A DNA stretch of 64,000 nucleotides from Lewinella cohaerens DSM 23179 (lineage in GTDB: Bacteria > Bacteroidota > Bacteroidia > Chitinophagales > Saprospiraceae), in contig NZ_KB903537.1 in the NCBI RefSeq assembly GCF_000379805.1, positions 19,039-83,038 of the forward strand, read 5' to 3'. The position numbers and the translations under genes are program-made. The notes under the pieces are model-generated. The model had not been told where the DNA came from. It worked only from the letters and a program-made list of their open reading frames with translations, and did not search any database. Below are positions 9,020 through 19,043 of this stretch, piece after piece. Each line of letters opens with the position of its first letter. The stretch's first letter is position 1.

Positions 9020-12000
9020 ATGCGTAAACTACACCTTTTATTTATTGCGTTTTTGCTTCCCTTGTGGATGATGGCGCAAATCACTGTCACCAGTACTGCG
9101 GACAGCGGGCCGGGTACGTTGCGGCAAGCGGTGATTGACATTCCTGCCGGCGGCACGATTGACTTCAATGTTGGTGGGCCTATTTTACTCACCTCCGGTC
9201 AGATCAACCTCAATAAAGACATGACCTTGGATGCTTCAGGAGCCGGTTTAACCATCGATGCCAGTGGCAACGGTAGTAATCGGATATTTGGCGTTTACTC
9301 CAATGCTGTGGTCAATCTGATAAATCTTGAGATGACCAATGCTAATGTTCCCGGTGCTTTTGGTGGAGCTATTGAAGTTTCGGTAGCTACGCTTAATGCT
9401 TCCAACTGTACTTTTCGTAATAACACTGGTGCTAATGTTGGTGGTGCAGTGTCCGTTGGTTTTGGTACCGGTAATTTCGTAAACTGTAACTTCATCGATA
9501 ACACTTCTACTGGTCAGGGTGGTGCGCTAGATTTGAACACCAACAGTACCAATACCGTTACGAATTGTTTGTTTTACAACAACCAATCAAATACTAACGG
9601 TGGTGCTATTGCTATTGTATTTAGTGCCGTAGCTACTATCGTTAACAATACGATCAGTGATAACAGTGCAGGTAATGGCGGTGGCGTTTTTCAAGCTGGG
9701 AGCGGTGGGGATGTTACCCTTTATAACAATATCATTGCCAACAATACGGGTAGTAGCCCGGATTTTGCTCAGATTGGACCATCTTTTACCGCCAATAATA
9801 ATCTGATTGGCGATGCTAGTGGTTCGAACATTACCATCGGGTCTAACGGCAACATCACTGGTGACCCTGTCTTTTTCAGCCCTGCTGGTGGCAACTATCG
9901 TTTGCAAGACCCATCTCCCGCCATCAATGCTGGTGATGCCAGCCTACTCCCTAGCGACATCCTCGATGTAGATGGTGATGGTGCCGGAGAAACCCTAGAT
10001 GTAGACCTTGATCTGACCGAGCGGGTAAAAGTATGTTCAGTGGACATGGGTTGCTTTGAGCACGCCCTCGGATCCCTTTACGTCACTAATACAGAAGATA
10101 GTGGCCCTGGCTCGCTGCGAGCAGCAATTGATTGCGCTAATACAGAACCATTTATCGACGATATCTTTTTTGATATTGATGGGGGCGGTTCGCATACTAT
10201 TACGATGGCAGCAAACTTTCCTCAAATCACGGACGAAGGGATCATCTTGTATGGTACGTCTCAACCGAGCTACGCAGGCACACCGCTTATTACCATTGAT
10301 ATGGATGGCAATGAAGGTGTAGTTGTATTTGGTGATGGTGTAGGTATACTTGGTTTGAAAGTAATTAATGCCGTAGGTGCTGGAATCAGCATGACAGCCA
10401 ATTCAAACTTTAATATTTTTGAATGCATTGTAACGGAATGTGGTTTCACTCAAATTTTCCTAGCGAGTGCCGGATTCAGCACTATTTCGGAATGCTTGTT
10501 GAATATTGATGAAAATGGCGTTGCTAGCACTATCGATGCGGAAGCACTTTGGCTACAAGATTCCAGGGATATCAATGTTTTTAACAATACCATGGGAGGA
10601 CTTAATACAACCAGCGATATCGTCACGATGCTGGATAACACGACCTCCTTCAATATCTTCACCGACAACTTCATCGGCACCAATGCTGCGGGGGATGATT
10701 ACGGTGGTAACGTTGGGTTTTATGTCCAGGACGCTTCCTCCAATCAGTTCATAAGAAATACGGTAAGCTTTAACCAAACGGGCATTTTCAACCGTTCTGG
10801 CGCGCAGAATAACTTCTACTCTGAAACTAATTTCTATTGCAACGAGAATACTGCCTTCAGTATGGAAGGTGGTGGTAATGGCGGCATTCAGCCTCCGGTT
10901 ATTACGAGTGCTACCCCTGATGTCGTAAGTGGTACTGCGGCCCCTAATGCAGAGGTGCAATTTTACTTTCAAGACAATAATGCATGTCCTGGAAACACCA
11001 CCTGCCAAGGTTTCTATATTGGATCACTTACCGCTGACGGCAGTGGTAACTTCTCTGGCCCAGCCACACTTGCAGAAGGACAAGTCATTACAGCCACCCA
11101 ATATGATCCTACCACGCTTAATACCTCGGCACTGGCCGGTTGTGCAATCGTAGCTCCGGATCCCTGTGATCCAGATTTGGACGATCCTACTATCACGCTG
11201 CTCGTCACTGATGTGATTATCGAATGTTCCGAAGGTGTACCTCCTATTCTGGTAAACGGTGTAGACATTATTGCTTTTGATGAATGTGACGGTGATATCA
11301 GTGCAAACATCCAGTATGTTGGCAGTGATTTTGATACGCAAGACTGTTCTGACGGTACCATCCAAATCATTACCGACACCTACCGCATTACCGATGCTAA
11401 CGGTAATTTTGACGAAGTAACCTGGACACAAACCCGTATCGATACAGAGCCTCCAGTATGGGATGACCTTTCACTGGAATTGAGCTTAACCGCAGAATGT
11501 GGCGATGACATTGATGCCTTACTGGCTGCTAACCTACCCACTGCAACCGACGGTTGTAATCTTACGACCGTAGAAATTATATTCGATGGTGCGCTAGCGA
11601 CTCCTTTGTGTGGCTTAACCTCAGAAACAACGTACTTCTACCAAGCGGTAGATCAGTGTGGTAATGCTAACCCAGATTTCTTCGCCATTACCGTAACAGA
11701 GACCGACAATACGCCACCGACCTTTACCTCAGGACCTAACCAAAACATCACACTGGAGGTAGACCCCGGTACTTGTGAAGCTGCTGTGATTGGGCTATCC
11801 GTTACTGCCGACGATGGCTGTGGTTCCATAACCATTACCAATGACTCTCCATTTGCTAACAGCCCTGACGAAGATGCTAGTGGCCTGTACCCTCCTGGGG
11901 ATTACGTGATCACTTTCACTGCTACAGATGATTGTGGCAACAGTGATTTTTACGTAGTCAACCTGACGGTACTGCAACCTGCCCCTCCTATGTTTGTCGG

Positions 12001-15000
12001 TGCTCCTACCGGCACCGTCACGGTAGAATGTGGTGACCCTATTCCTTCTTTTGAATTTGGCACTGACATTTTAGTCTTTGACGGAAATGGTTTTGACATC
12101 AGTGACGACGTCACTGGAGATATTGTAATCGTGATTGGCGACTGTGCCTTGGGGGAACCGCTAGAAACATTAGAGTACAACTTCTTCGTTCAAGATGCCT
12201 GTGGACAAAGTGCTTCGCTCAGCTTTGACATAGAGGTCGTCGATACCCAAGCACCGGAGTGGGATAATCCCAACCTGAGCCTCGTCATCGACGCCGAATG
12301 TGGCGATGATGTAGACGCTATCCTGGCAGCCAACTTGCCTACAGCAACTGATGCCTGCGGAACCTCAACTGTTACCTTGGTATTGGCCACGAGTGGAATC
12401 ACCTGTGGTGGTGGCAATGCCTCTTCTGGCAACTACACCTATGAGGCCGTTGACAACTGTGGCAATGCTAATCCTAACCTGTTTACCATTACGGTTAACC
12501 TGAACGACACCCAGGCTCCTTTGCTTTCGGGTGTGCCGGATGATATCACGATTGGTTGTGATGATGCCTACCCAGACGAAGCGACGCTTTTTGCTAACCT
12601 CGCTGCGTTTGACGCCTGTGATGGCGACTTGACAGGACTGATTACGATTCTACCTCCAGGATTGGTCACCGGATGTGTGCCTTCACCGACCATTGAGTAC
12701 ACTTACCAGATTAGTGTCGTTGATGCTTGTGGCAACCCAACTAGTGTTGACTTCACCATTACGGTAACCAATGACATCACTGTAGACCTGGGACCAACCC
12801 AAAGTGTTTGTGGTACTGCTATCACATTGGACGCTGGTAATCCAGGTCTCACCTACGAATGGTCGACGCTCGAAACAACTCAGACCATCGAAGTAACTAC
12901 TGCGGGTACTTATTCTGTAACCGTAAGCGGCGGAAACGGATGTTGTGCCATTAGTGAAGTCATCATCACCGGAGGAACAGCCCCCGATGCGATGGCTACT
13001 GGCGGCACCCTAAGCTGTGCTACCGGAAATGTGCAACTGATGGGTAGTTCTACTACTCCTGGTGTAAGCTATAGCTGGACGGGACCTAATAGCTTTATGT
13101 CCGGTGATCAGAACCCATTTGTAACCATGCCTGGCACCTATACCCTGACGGTAACGTCTCCGGATGGCTGTACTGCTACGGCGGATGCTACGGTAGACCA
13201 GGATGCAGATGTACCTAACCTGACGGCGATGGGTACTACGATTGACTGTGGTCCTGGGCCGTTTTTTGTAACCGCAAATTCGACGACCCCAGGCGCAACC
13301 TACTTATGGACAGATCCTGATGGGTTTACTACCACCGATCAAAATGCACAGGTATTTACCACTGCAGGAACCTATACCGTCGTGGCTACCGCACCTAACG
13401 GCTGCACAGCAACAGCAATGGTCGAGGTAATTCTGGATACGGCACCACCTACCGTAACTGCTACCGGCGGTGCATTGGATTGCGCAAGCAACAATGTACA
13501 ATTGATGGCCAGTGGTGATCCTACCGGTGGCACTTACAGCTGGACGGGGCCGAATATGTTCATGTCTAGCGAGCAGAACCCTATTGTAAGTATAGCTGGC
13601 GATTATATCGTAACCTACACCGGCACCAATGGCTGTACCGCAATGGCAACCGCTACCGTAACTGGTAATACCGACGCCCCTGATGCTATAGCTACGGGTG
13701 GCACCTTAAACTGTGCAACTGGCAGCGTACAGTTGATGGGTAGTTCGACGACTCCAGGCGTAAGCTACAGCTGGACGGGGCCGAATACCTTCATGAGTAG
13801 TGACCAGAATCCGTTGGCAACAATGGCAGGCACCTATACCCTCACTGTAACTGCGCCTAACGGATGTACAGCTACGGCTGATGCAATCGTGGGTCAGGAT
13901 GCGAATGTACCAGACCTGACGGCTACGGGCACTGTTCTTGATTGTAGCGCAGGACCATTTTTCGTCATGGCGAACTCAACGACCCCTGATGTAACCTACT
14001 TGTGGACTGACCCTGATGGGTTTACTACAACGGATCAAAACGCACAGGTATTTAGTACCCTAGGAACCTATACCGTCGTAGCGACCGCACCTAACGGCTG
14101 TACCGCTACCACCACGGTAGAAGTAACCCAGGACATTGCCGAACCCATGATGGTGACCGCTACTGGCGGAACGCTGGACTGTGCAACGGGCACGATCCAA
14201 TTGATGGGGAACTCCACCAGCGCGGGCGTCACCTACGCCTGGACGGGACCGAATATGTTTATGTCTTCCACGCAAAACCCAACGGTAAATACAGCGGGTA
14301 CTTATACCTTAACGGTAACCGGTACAAACGGCTGTACTGCTACTGCTGATGCAGTGGTGACAGACAACCCAGGAGCAGCACCAGTAGCTGCATTCAGTGC
14401 GACCACCAATGAACTGACGGCCAGCTTTACTGACAACTCTACGGGCACGCCTTTCGCTTGGTCTTGGGACTTTGGGGATGGCATGACATCTACCGATCAA
14501 AACCCGGTACACGATTACATTACACCCGGAACCTACACCGTTTGCCTAACAGTAACCAATGACTGCGGCGACAACATCGTTTGTGAACCAGTAACTGTAG
14601 ATGTAAGCACCACCGGGGCTGTGACCTTTAACATTGGAACAGTAACCGGCCAGCCTGGACAGATTGTAGAGATTCCAGTGAGCGTAGAGAACTTTACGGA
14701 CATCGTTTCTTTCCAGAAGTCGATCCATGTAGCCGATCCAACGATTGCCCGCTTGGTGGGTGTAAACAACTTCAACCTGTCGGAGCTCGACAACTCGGAC
14801 TTTAACCTCGCCAGTGACGAGACCATCACTTCAGTGTGGTTTAGCGCCAATGGTGTGAGTGTTGCTGACGGTGAAGTGATTTATACCATCCGTGTAGAAC
14901 TCCTTTCTACTGTAGATGAATGTACCGCCGTATTTATGGATGACAACCCAACCTTTGTGGAAGTGGGAGCCATCAACGGAGGTATTGTTGGTGCTGTACC

Positions 15001-16285
15001 TTACGTACTGAACGCTGGCGAAGCCTGTATCCTGGCTAAAGTTGATATCCTTGGTAAAGTTTACCGGGAAACCGGTGCTCCACTGGACGAAGTGATCGTA
15101 GATTGTACTGGCCAACCGTCAACCATGACGGATGCAGCCGGCGACTATGAATTCCTCGACCTGACGGCTGGACAACCTTACACGGTAACGCCTATGCGCA
15201 ATACCAACCACGTAGATGGTGTAACTGCCCTGGATTTGGCTTTGATTCAACGCCACATCCTCAATGTACAGATGCTGGATTCTCCTTACAAGATCATTGC
15301 TGCTGATGTAGACGTTTCTGGTCTGGTAAGTGGCATTGACCTCGTAAAAATTCAACAGTTGATCTTGAATATCACGACTGAATTCCCAGACTTCAACTCT
15401 TGGCGTTTTGTAGATCAGGAATACACGTTTCTGAACCCTGCTAACCCATTACAGGAAACCTTCCCTGAGGAGATTGACTTTGTGAGCCTAGATCGTGACA
15501 CCATGGGTAACGATTTCATTGCCATGAAATTGGGTGATGTAAACAATACGGCCATGGGGCTACAAGAGCCAAACGGCGGTATTCTCAACCTGGTAATAAC
15601 AGAAACAACCGATGTGAATGGTGATGTACTCATCAGTTTCCGTTCGGCGGAACACACGGCAATCTCTGCTTACCAGTTTGACATCTGGTTTGACCAGTAC
15701 CAAATGCAGTTAGCAGAAGTTATTCCAGGTGCGTTACCTGGCTTGAATGAGACCTTCTTTGGCCGTAATCGCCTCGATGAAGGTTTGATCACTACCCTTT
15801 GGTATGATCCTACCGCGCAAGTAGACGGTTGGGAATTAGAGGCCGACGAGGTACTCTTCACCCTGAAGTTTGCGGCATCGAATATCAGCACCAGCATGGA
15901 AGAGCGCATTCAGACGAATGTAGCTACGATGCGATCTGCTGGTTACACCAATACTGGTGAAGCGCTGGACATTCAAACAGATTACCGCTTGGAGGTAACT
16001 TCGACCAGCAATCCTGTTGAGAAAAATATATCGGTGGAGGCCCTTAAGCCTAATCCATTTGTAGCAGAAGCAACATTGACTTTCTTCCTACCAGAAGCAG
16101 CTGATGTTGAAATTCAGTTGATGGATATCAGCGGTAAGCAGATCACTCGTCAGGCAGCATACTACCCTGCCGGGCAGCAGGCCTTGCAACTGGATGGTCG
16201 TGATTTGCCAGCAGCAGGCATGTACTATCTGGTCTTCAAAGCCGGAGCGTTTACCACTACGCAGAAGGTGGTTTTGCAAAAATAA
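9020..16285 (+). CDS. Giant T9SS-secreted protein: beta-helix, Ig repeats, PKD, cohesin, dockerin, type A sorting domain
   Basis: 2421 residues. Order of parts: Sec signal (1-20, ending MMAQ); right-handed beta-helix (~25-620) with choice-of-anchor-like GGA/NNT ladders; Cys-containing HYR/Ig-like modules (~715-1250); one Ig module (~1252-1317); six ~77-residue Ig-like repeats (~1321-1785) with the SWTGPN and GTYT signatures; a PKD domain (~1795-1865, WSWDFGDG); a cohesin-like domain (~1867-2000); a CnaB-like linker; dockerin-type Asp-rich repeats (~2060-2178, VDGVTALDLALIQRHIL then ADVDVSGLVSGIDLVKIQQ); a second cohesin-like domain (~2185-2330); and a type A T9SS sorting domain (~2340-2421, LKPNPF...). 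It heads a locus with the 16427 and 19044 genes and is likely a cell-surface or released adhesin/scaffold. A strong terminator follows. Confidence 0.88.
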   Translation: MRKLHLLFIAFLLPLWMMAQITVTSTADSGPGTLRQAVIDIPAGGTIDFNVGGPILLTSGQINLNKDMTLDASGAGLTIDASGNGSNRIFGVYSNAVVNLINLEMTNANVPGAFGGAIEVSVATLNASNCTFRNNTGANVGGAVSVGFGTGNFVNCNFIDNTSTGQGGALDLNTNSTNTVTNCLFYNNQSNTNGGAIAIVFSAVATIVNNTISDNSAGNGGGVFQAGSGGDVTLYNNIIANNTGSSPDFAQIGPSFTANNNLIGDASGSNITIGSNGNITGDPVFFSPAGGNYRLQDPSPAINAGDASLLPSDILDVDGDGAGETLDVDLDLTERVKVCSVDMGCFEHALGSLYVTNTEDSGPGSLRAAIDCANTEPFIDDIFFDIDGGGSHTITMAANFPQITDEGIILYGTSQPSYAGTPLITIDMDGNEGVVVFGDGVGILGLKVINAVGAGISMTANSNFNIFECIVTECGFTQIFLASAGFSTISECLLNIDENGVASTIDAEALWLQDSRDINVFNNTMGGLNTTSDIVTMLDNTTSFNIFTDNFIGTNAAGDDYGGNVGFYVQDASSNQFIRNTVSFNQTGIFNRSGAQNNFYSETNFYCNENTAFSMEGGGNGGIQPPVITSATPDVVSGTAAPNAEVQFYFQDNNACPGNTTCQGFYIGSLTADGSGNFSGPATLAEGQVITATQYDPTTLNTSALAGCAIVAPDPCDPDLDDPTITLLVTDVIIECSEGVPPILVNGVDIIAFDECDGDISANIQYVGSDFDTQDCSDGTIQIITDTYRITDANGNFDEVTWTQTRIDTEPPVWDDLSLELSLTAECGDDIDALLAANLPTATDGCNLTTVEIIFDGALATPLCGLTSETTYFYQAVDQCGNANPDFFAITVTETDNTPPTFTSGPNQNITLEVDPGTCEAAVIGLSVTADDGCGSITITNDSPFANSPDEDASGLYPPGDYVITFTATDDCGNSDFYVVNLTVLQPAPPMFVGAPTGTVTVECGDPIPSFEFGTDILVFDGNGFDISDDVTGDIVIVIGDCALGEPLETLEYNFFVQDACGQSASLSFDIEVVDTQAPEWDNPNLSLVIDAECGDDVDAILAANLPTATDACGTSTVTLVLATSGITCGGGNASSGNYTYEAVDNCGNANPNLFTITVNLNDTQAPLLSGVPDDITIGCDDAYPDEATLFANLAAFDACDGDLTGLITILPPGLVTGCVPSPTIEYTYQISVVDACGNPTSVDFTITVTNDITVDLGPTQSVCGTAITLDAGNPGLTYEWSTLETTQTIEVTTAGTYSVTVSGGNGCCAISEVIITGGTAPDAMATGGTLSCATGNVQLMGSSTTPGVSYSWTGPNSFMSGDQNPFVTMPGTYTLTVTSPDGCTATADATVDQDADVPNLTAMGTTIDCGPGPFFVTANSTTPGATYLWTDPDGFTTTDQNAQVFTTAGTYTVVATAPNGCTATAMVEVILDTAPPTVTATGGALDCASNNVQLMASGDPTGGTYSWTGPNMFMSSEQNPIVSIAGDYIVTYTGTNGCTAMATATVTGNTDAPDAIATGGTLNCATGSVQLMGSSTTPGVSYSWTGPNTFMSSDQNPLATMAGTYTLTVTAPNGCTATADAIVGQDANVPDLTATGTVLDCSAGPFFVMANSTTPDVTYLWTDPDGFTTTDQNAQVFSTLGTYTVVATAPNGCTATTTVEVTQDIAEPMMVTATGGTLDCATGTIQLMGNSTSAGVTYAWTGPNMFMSSTQNPTVNTAGTYTLTVTGTNGCTATADAVVTDNPGAAPVAAFSATTNELTASFTDNSTGTPFAWSWDFGDGMTSTDQNPVHDYITPGTYTVCLTVTNDCGDNIVCEPVTVDVSTTGAVTFNIGTVTGQPGQIVEIPVSVENFTDIVSFQKSIHVADPTIARLVGVNNFNLSELDNSDFNLASDETITSVWFSANGVSVADGEVIYTIRVELLSTVDECTAVFMDDNPTFVEVGAINGGIVGAVPYVLNAGEACILAKVDILGKVYRETGAPLDEVIVDCTGQPSTMTDAAGDYEFLDLTAGQPYTVTPMRNTNHVDGVTALDLALIQRHILNVQMLDSPYKIIAADVDVSGLVSGIDLVKIQQLILNITTEFPDFNSWRFVDQEYTFLNPANPLQETFPEEIDFVSLDRDTMGNDFIAMKLGDVNNTAMGLQEPNGGILNLVITETTDVNGDVLISFRSAEHTAISAYQFDIWFDQYQMQLAEVIPGALPGLNETFFGRNRLDEGLITTLWYDPTAQVDGWELEADEVLFTLKFAASNISTSMEERIQTNVATMRSAGYTNTGEALDIQTDYRLEVTSTSNPVEKNISVEALKPNPFVAEATLTFFLPEAADVEIQLMDISGKQITRQAAYYPAGQQALQLDGRDLPAAGMYYLVFKAGAFTTTQKVVLQK
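12980..14371 (+). repeat. Internal tandem superrepeat (2 x 696 bp) in the giant adhesin
   Basis: Six Ig-like units encode a three-unit block repeated twice: units 1, 2, 3 (12980-13675) resemble units 4, 5, 6 (from 13676) more closely than their neighbours. Unit 1 and 4 share GGTL(S/N)CATG and QLMGSSTTPGVSYSWTGPN; units 2 and 5 share FTTTDQNAQVF. This points to duplication of a 232-codon block. Confidence 0.8.
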
Positions 16286-16301
16286 AAATTGGATCTTTTG
16301 G

Positions 16302-16340
16302 AGATTCCCGCCGGCTTGTTCCGGCGGGATATCTCTTTTT
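16302..16340 (+). terminator. Intrinsic terminator after the giant adhesin gene
   Basis: Stem AGATtCCCGCCGG / CCGGCGGGATaTCT with a six-base loop (CTTGTT), followed by CTTTTT. It begins 16 bp past the stop codon and separates the 9020 gene from the 16427 gene, so the next gene needs its own promoter or read-through; CAGGTTTG at 16392-16399 is a near-match to a -7 box. Confidence 0.85.
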
Positions 16341-16426
16341 ATACGAAAAGCCATACCGCTTGTGGCTCAATATGAAGGGCTTCCGCCTAATCAGGTTTGC
16401 AGAACAAACACCCAAAATTATCCCCA

Positions 16427-19033
16427 ATGAGATTCTACATTTTACTCACCTTACTCTTCTTAAACGCTGTGGCTCTCCAGGCCCAAGCCCCCATCATTAC
16501 GGCAGGGCAGGAAACAGTACTGGAAGGAGGCACTGTTAGTGTACCCGTATCGGTAGCTAATTTTAATGATGTAGTAAGTATTCAATTCACCCTCCAGTGG
16601 GACCCCGCAGTGGTTACTTATCAAAACACGGGAGACTATGGCCTCCCCGGCATGTCGGAGTTCAATTTTGGGGAAACCGATATCGCTAACGGGCGCCTCA
16701 CCTTTGTGTGGTTCGACGGCCAAGTAAGTGGATTTACCTTACCCGATGACAGCGTTATTTTTTCGGTAACCTTCCTCGCTATTGGCGATCTTGGCGACAG
16801 CTCGCCGCTGAGTTTTGTCAACGCTCCTACCCCTATCCAAATCGGGGTGATAAACGGCGTACTCATTGAAGAAATAGACGGCACTTATATTGATGGAGAA
16901 GTTCAAATTATTTCAGAAACCTTACAAATAGAAACTTCGACGACATCTAACTCTTGTTTCGGCGAAAGCCAAGGCAGCATAACAACTAACGTTGAAGGCG
17001 GGCTTCCTACTTATGTATTCAACTGGACAGGCCCGGATGGGTTTACCAGTAGTGATCCGAATATCGATAATCTTGCAGCAGGAGATTATGCCCTTACTAT
17101 TACCGACCAAAACGGCACTACTTACGAAGACGACTTTGTGATTACAGAGCCATCCGCTATCCAAGTCGACAATATTCAACTGCAAGAAAGTAACTGTGAT
17201 ACTCCTACCGGTTCCATTATGCTAACTGTAAGCGGGGGGACGCCAGCTTACCTCTATGATTTTGGTGATGGGTTTTCGCCTGACGCAGTAGAAAATCAAC
17301 TAGCAGCAGGCAATTATTTAGTACAAATACAAGATGATTTAAATTGTATTATTGATACGCTGATCACCATTTCAGAAAGTGGTGCTCCGGAGATTATGCT
17401 GGAAGATGATTTTTCTATTTGTCCAGATGACTCCGCAACCCTAACCGCCAGTACCGACGCTACCCTTAGCTACAGCTGGATACTGGATGGGCTACCGATT
17501 ACACCAACGACTAACGAAATCACTATTACTGAAACGGGAATCTACGCCGTAAGTGCTACAAATGCTGCCGGCTGTACCGCCGTTGATCAAGTAACGGTTA
17601 GCGAAAGCATGATACCCGAAGCCGAATTGGGCCAAGACCTTGAACTTTGTGCCAACGATGAAGCTACTTTAACAGCCAGCACAGCGGACAACCTCACCTA
17701 CAGCTGGACCCTAGATGGGCAACCCTTCCCTCAAACCACCAACGAAATAACGATAAGTTTTACAGGCATTTATGCCGTAACTGTAACCAATGACAGTGGG
17801 TGTATTGCTACCGACCAGGTTACCATCACAGAAGTAGCTGCGCCTCTCATCGAATTAGGAAGTGACTTTGGCATCTGTCCAGAGGAAGAAACAACCCTAT
17901 CCGCAAGTGAAGACCAAAACCTCACCTACAGCTGGACTTTCGAGGGACAACCCTTAACGGAAACCACCAACGAAATAAGCATCAATACGGTAGGAATTTA
18001 CGCCGTAAGCGCAACCAATGCAGCAGGCTGCACCAGTACTGATCAAATCACCATCAATGCTGATGCAGTGCCAGTACTGGAACTAGGCGAAGATATAGGG
18101 ATTTGCCCTGATGGGGCAACCACCCTTAGCGCAGGAACCGACCCTACCTTTGTCTACAGCTGGACGCTGGATGGGCAGCCGATTGCGCCAACAACCAATG
18201 AGATTACCGTAACTGAAACGGGGCTTTACACCGTAAGTGCGAGCAATGATGCTGGCTGTACCGCTGCGGACGAGGTGATTGTTAGCGATGCGATTCTCCC
18301 CTTACTTGACTTGGGGCCAGATACCAGTATTTGCCCTAAAACGACCTTGTTACTCTTGGCCAACGAAGACTTAATGACCTTCAACTGGACTGTTGATGGA
18401 GAACCTACCGGTACTGATGCTCCAGAGCTTCTGGTATCAAATGAAGGCCTGGTTGTCCTTGATGCGCTCAGCGAGGATGGTTGTACTTTGAGCGACACCA
18501 TTGCAATCAGCCTTATTCCTTTTCCTACAACGGTAGGGCCGGATACGACTATTTTTTTCGGGCAACCCCTCACTTTGTTTGCAGAAGGCGGTATTGCCTA
18601 CAATTGGATGACAAACGTAGAATTATCTTGTACCGACTGCCCTGATCCAGAAGTCACACTGGATGAGACGACCACTTTACTCGTAGACATTACGTCCTCT
18701 GAAGGCTGTGTCGTAACCGAAACGCTAACCGTAAACGTAGAAGAAGCACCAGAGGTATTGGTAGACCTTGTCAACTTCCTTTCTCCTAACGGTGATGGAA
18801 AAAACGACGTCTTGATTTTCCGTGGGCTAGAGAACTACCGAGGCAATCAGCTCAGCATCTTCAACCGCTGGGGTGACTTGATCTTCAGCAAACCCAATTA
18901 CCAGATCGACGGCGAATACTGGGATGGCACCTGGAATGGCCAGCCCTTGCCACCGGGCATTTACTACTACGTATTAAATATTGATGTAGCATCAAAGCCG
19001 ATCAAGAGTGCTTTGACGATTGTGATTGATTAA
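16427..19033 (+). CDS. T9SS type B cargo: cohesin-like domain, SprB-like and Ig-like repeats, gliding-motility C-terminal domain
   Basis: 868 residues from the ATG at 16427, which starts a signal peptide (MRFYILLTLLFLNAVALQAQ). Residues ~22-165 are cohesin-like (GGTVSVPVSVANFNDVVSIQ, a typical cohesin first strand pair). Two SprB-like modules follow (~170-330; CFGESQGSI, NCDTPTGSI). Then come about five ~76-residue Cys-containing Ig-like repeats (~330-700; SYSW.LDG, GIYAVSATNAAGC). The C-terminus (~780-868) is the gliding-motility-associated / type B sorting domain: FLSPNGDGKNDVL, IFNRWGD, WDGTWNGQPLPPGIYYY. Such cargo is usually secreted with the help of a PorP/SprF protein encoded directly downstream, exactly as seen here (10-bp gap). 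Confidence 0.9.
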   Translation: MRFYILLTLLFLNAVALQAQAPIITAGQETVLEGGTVSVPVSVANFNDVVSIQFTLQWDPAVVTYQNTGDYGLPGMSEFNFGETDIANGRLTFVWFDGQVSGFTLPDDSVIFSVTFLAIGDLGDSSPLSFVNAPTPIQIGVINGVLIEEIDGTYIDGEVQIISETLQIETSTTSNSCFGESQGSITTNVEGGLPTYVFNWTGPDGFTSSDPNIDNLAAGDYALTITDQNGTTYEDDFVITEPSAIQVDNIQLQESNCDTPTGSIMLTVSGGTPAYLYDFGDGFSPDAVENQLAAGNYLVQIQDDLNCIIDTLITISESGAPEIMLEDDFSICPDDSATLTASTDATLSYSWILDGLPITPTTNEITITETGIYAVSATNAAGCTAVDQVTVSESMIPEAELGQDLELCANDEATLTASTADNLTYSWTLDGQPFPQTTNEITISFTGIYAVTVTNDSGCIATDQVTITEVAAPLIELGSDFGICPEEETTLSASEDQNLTYSWTFEGQPLTETTNEISINTVGIYAVSATNAAGCTSTDQITINADAVPVLELGEDIGICPDGATTLSAGTDPTFVYSWTLDGQPIAPTTNEITVTETGLYTVSASNDAGCTAADEVIVSDAILPLLDLGPDTSICPKTTLLLLANEDLMTFNWTVDGEPTGTDAPELLVSNEGLVVLDALSEDGCTLSDTIAISLIPFPTTVGPDTTIFFGQPLTLFAEGGIAYNWMTNVELSCTDCPDPEVTLDETTTLLVDITSSEGCVVTETLTVNVEEAPEVLVDLVNFLSPNGDGKNDVLIFRGLENYRGNQLSIFNRWGDLIFSKPNYQIDGEYWDGTWNGQPLPPGIYYYVLNIDVASKPIKSALTIVID

Positions 19034-19043
19034 AAAAGATATT

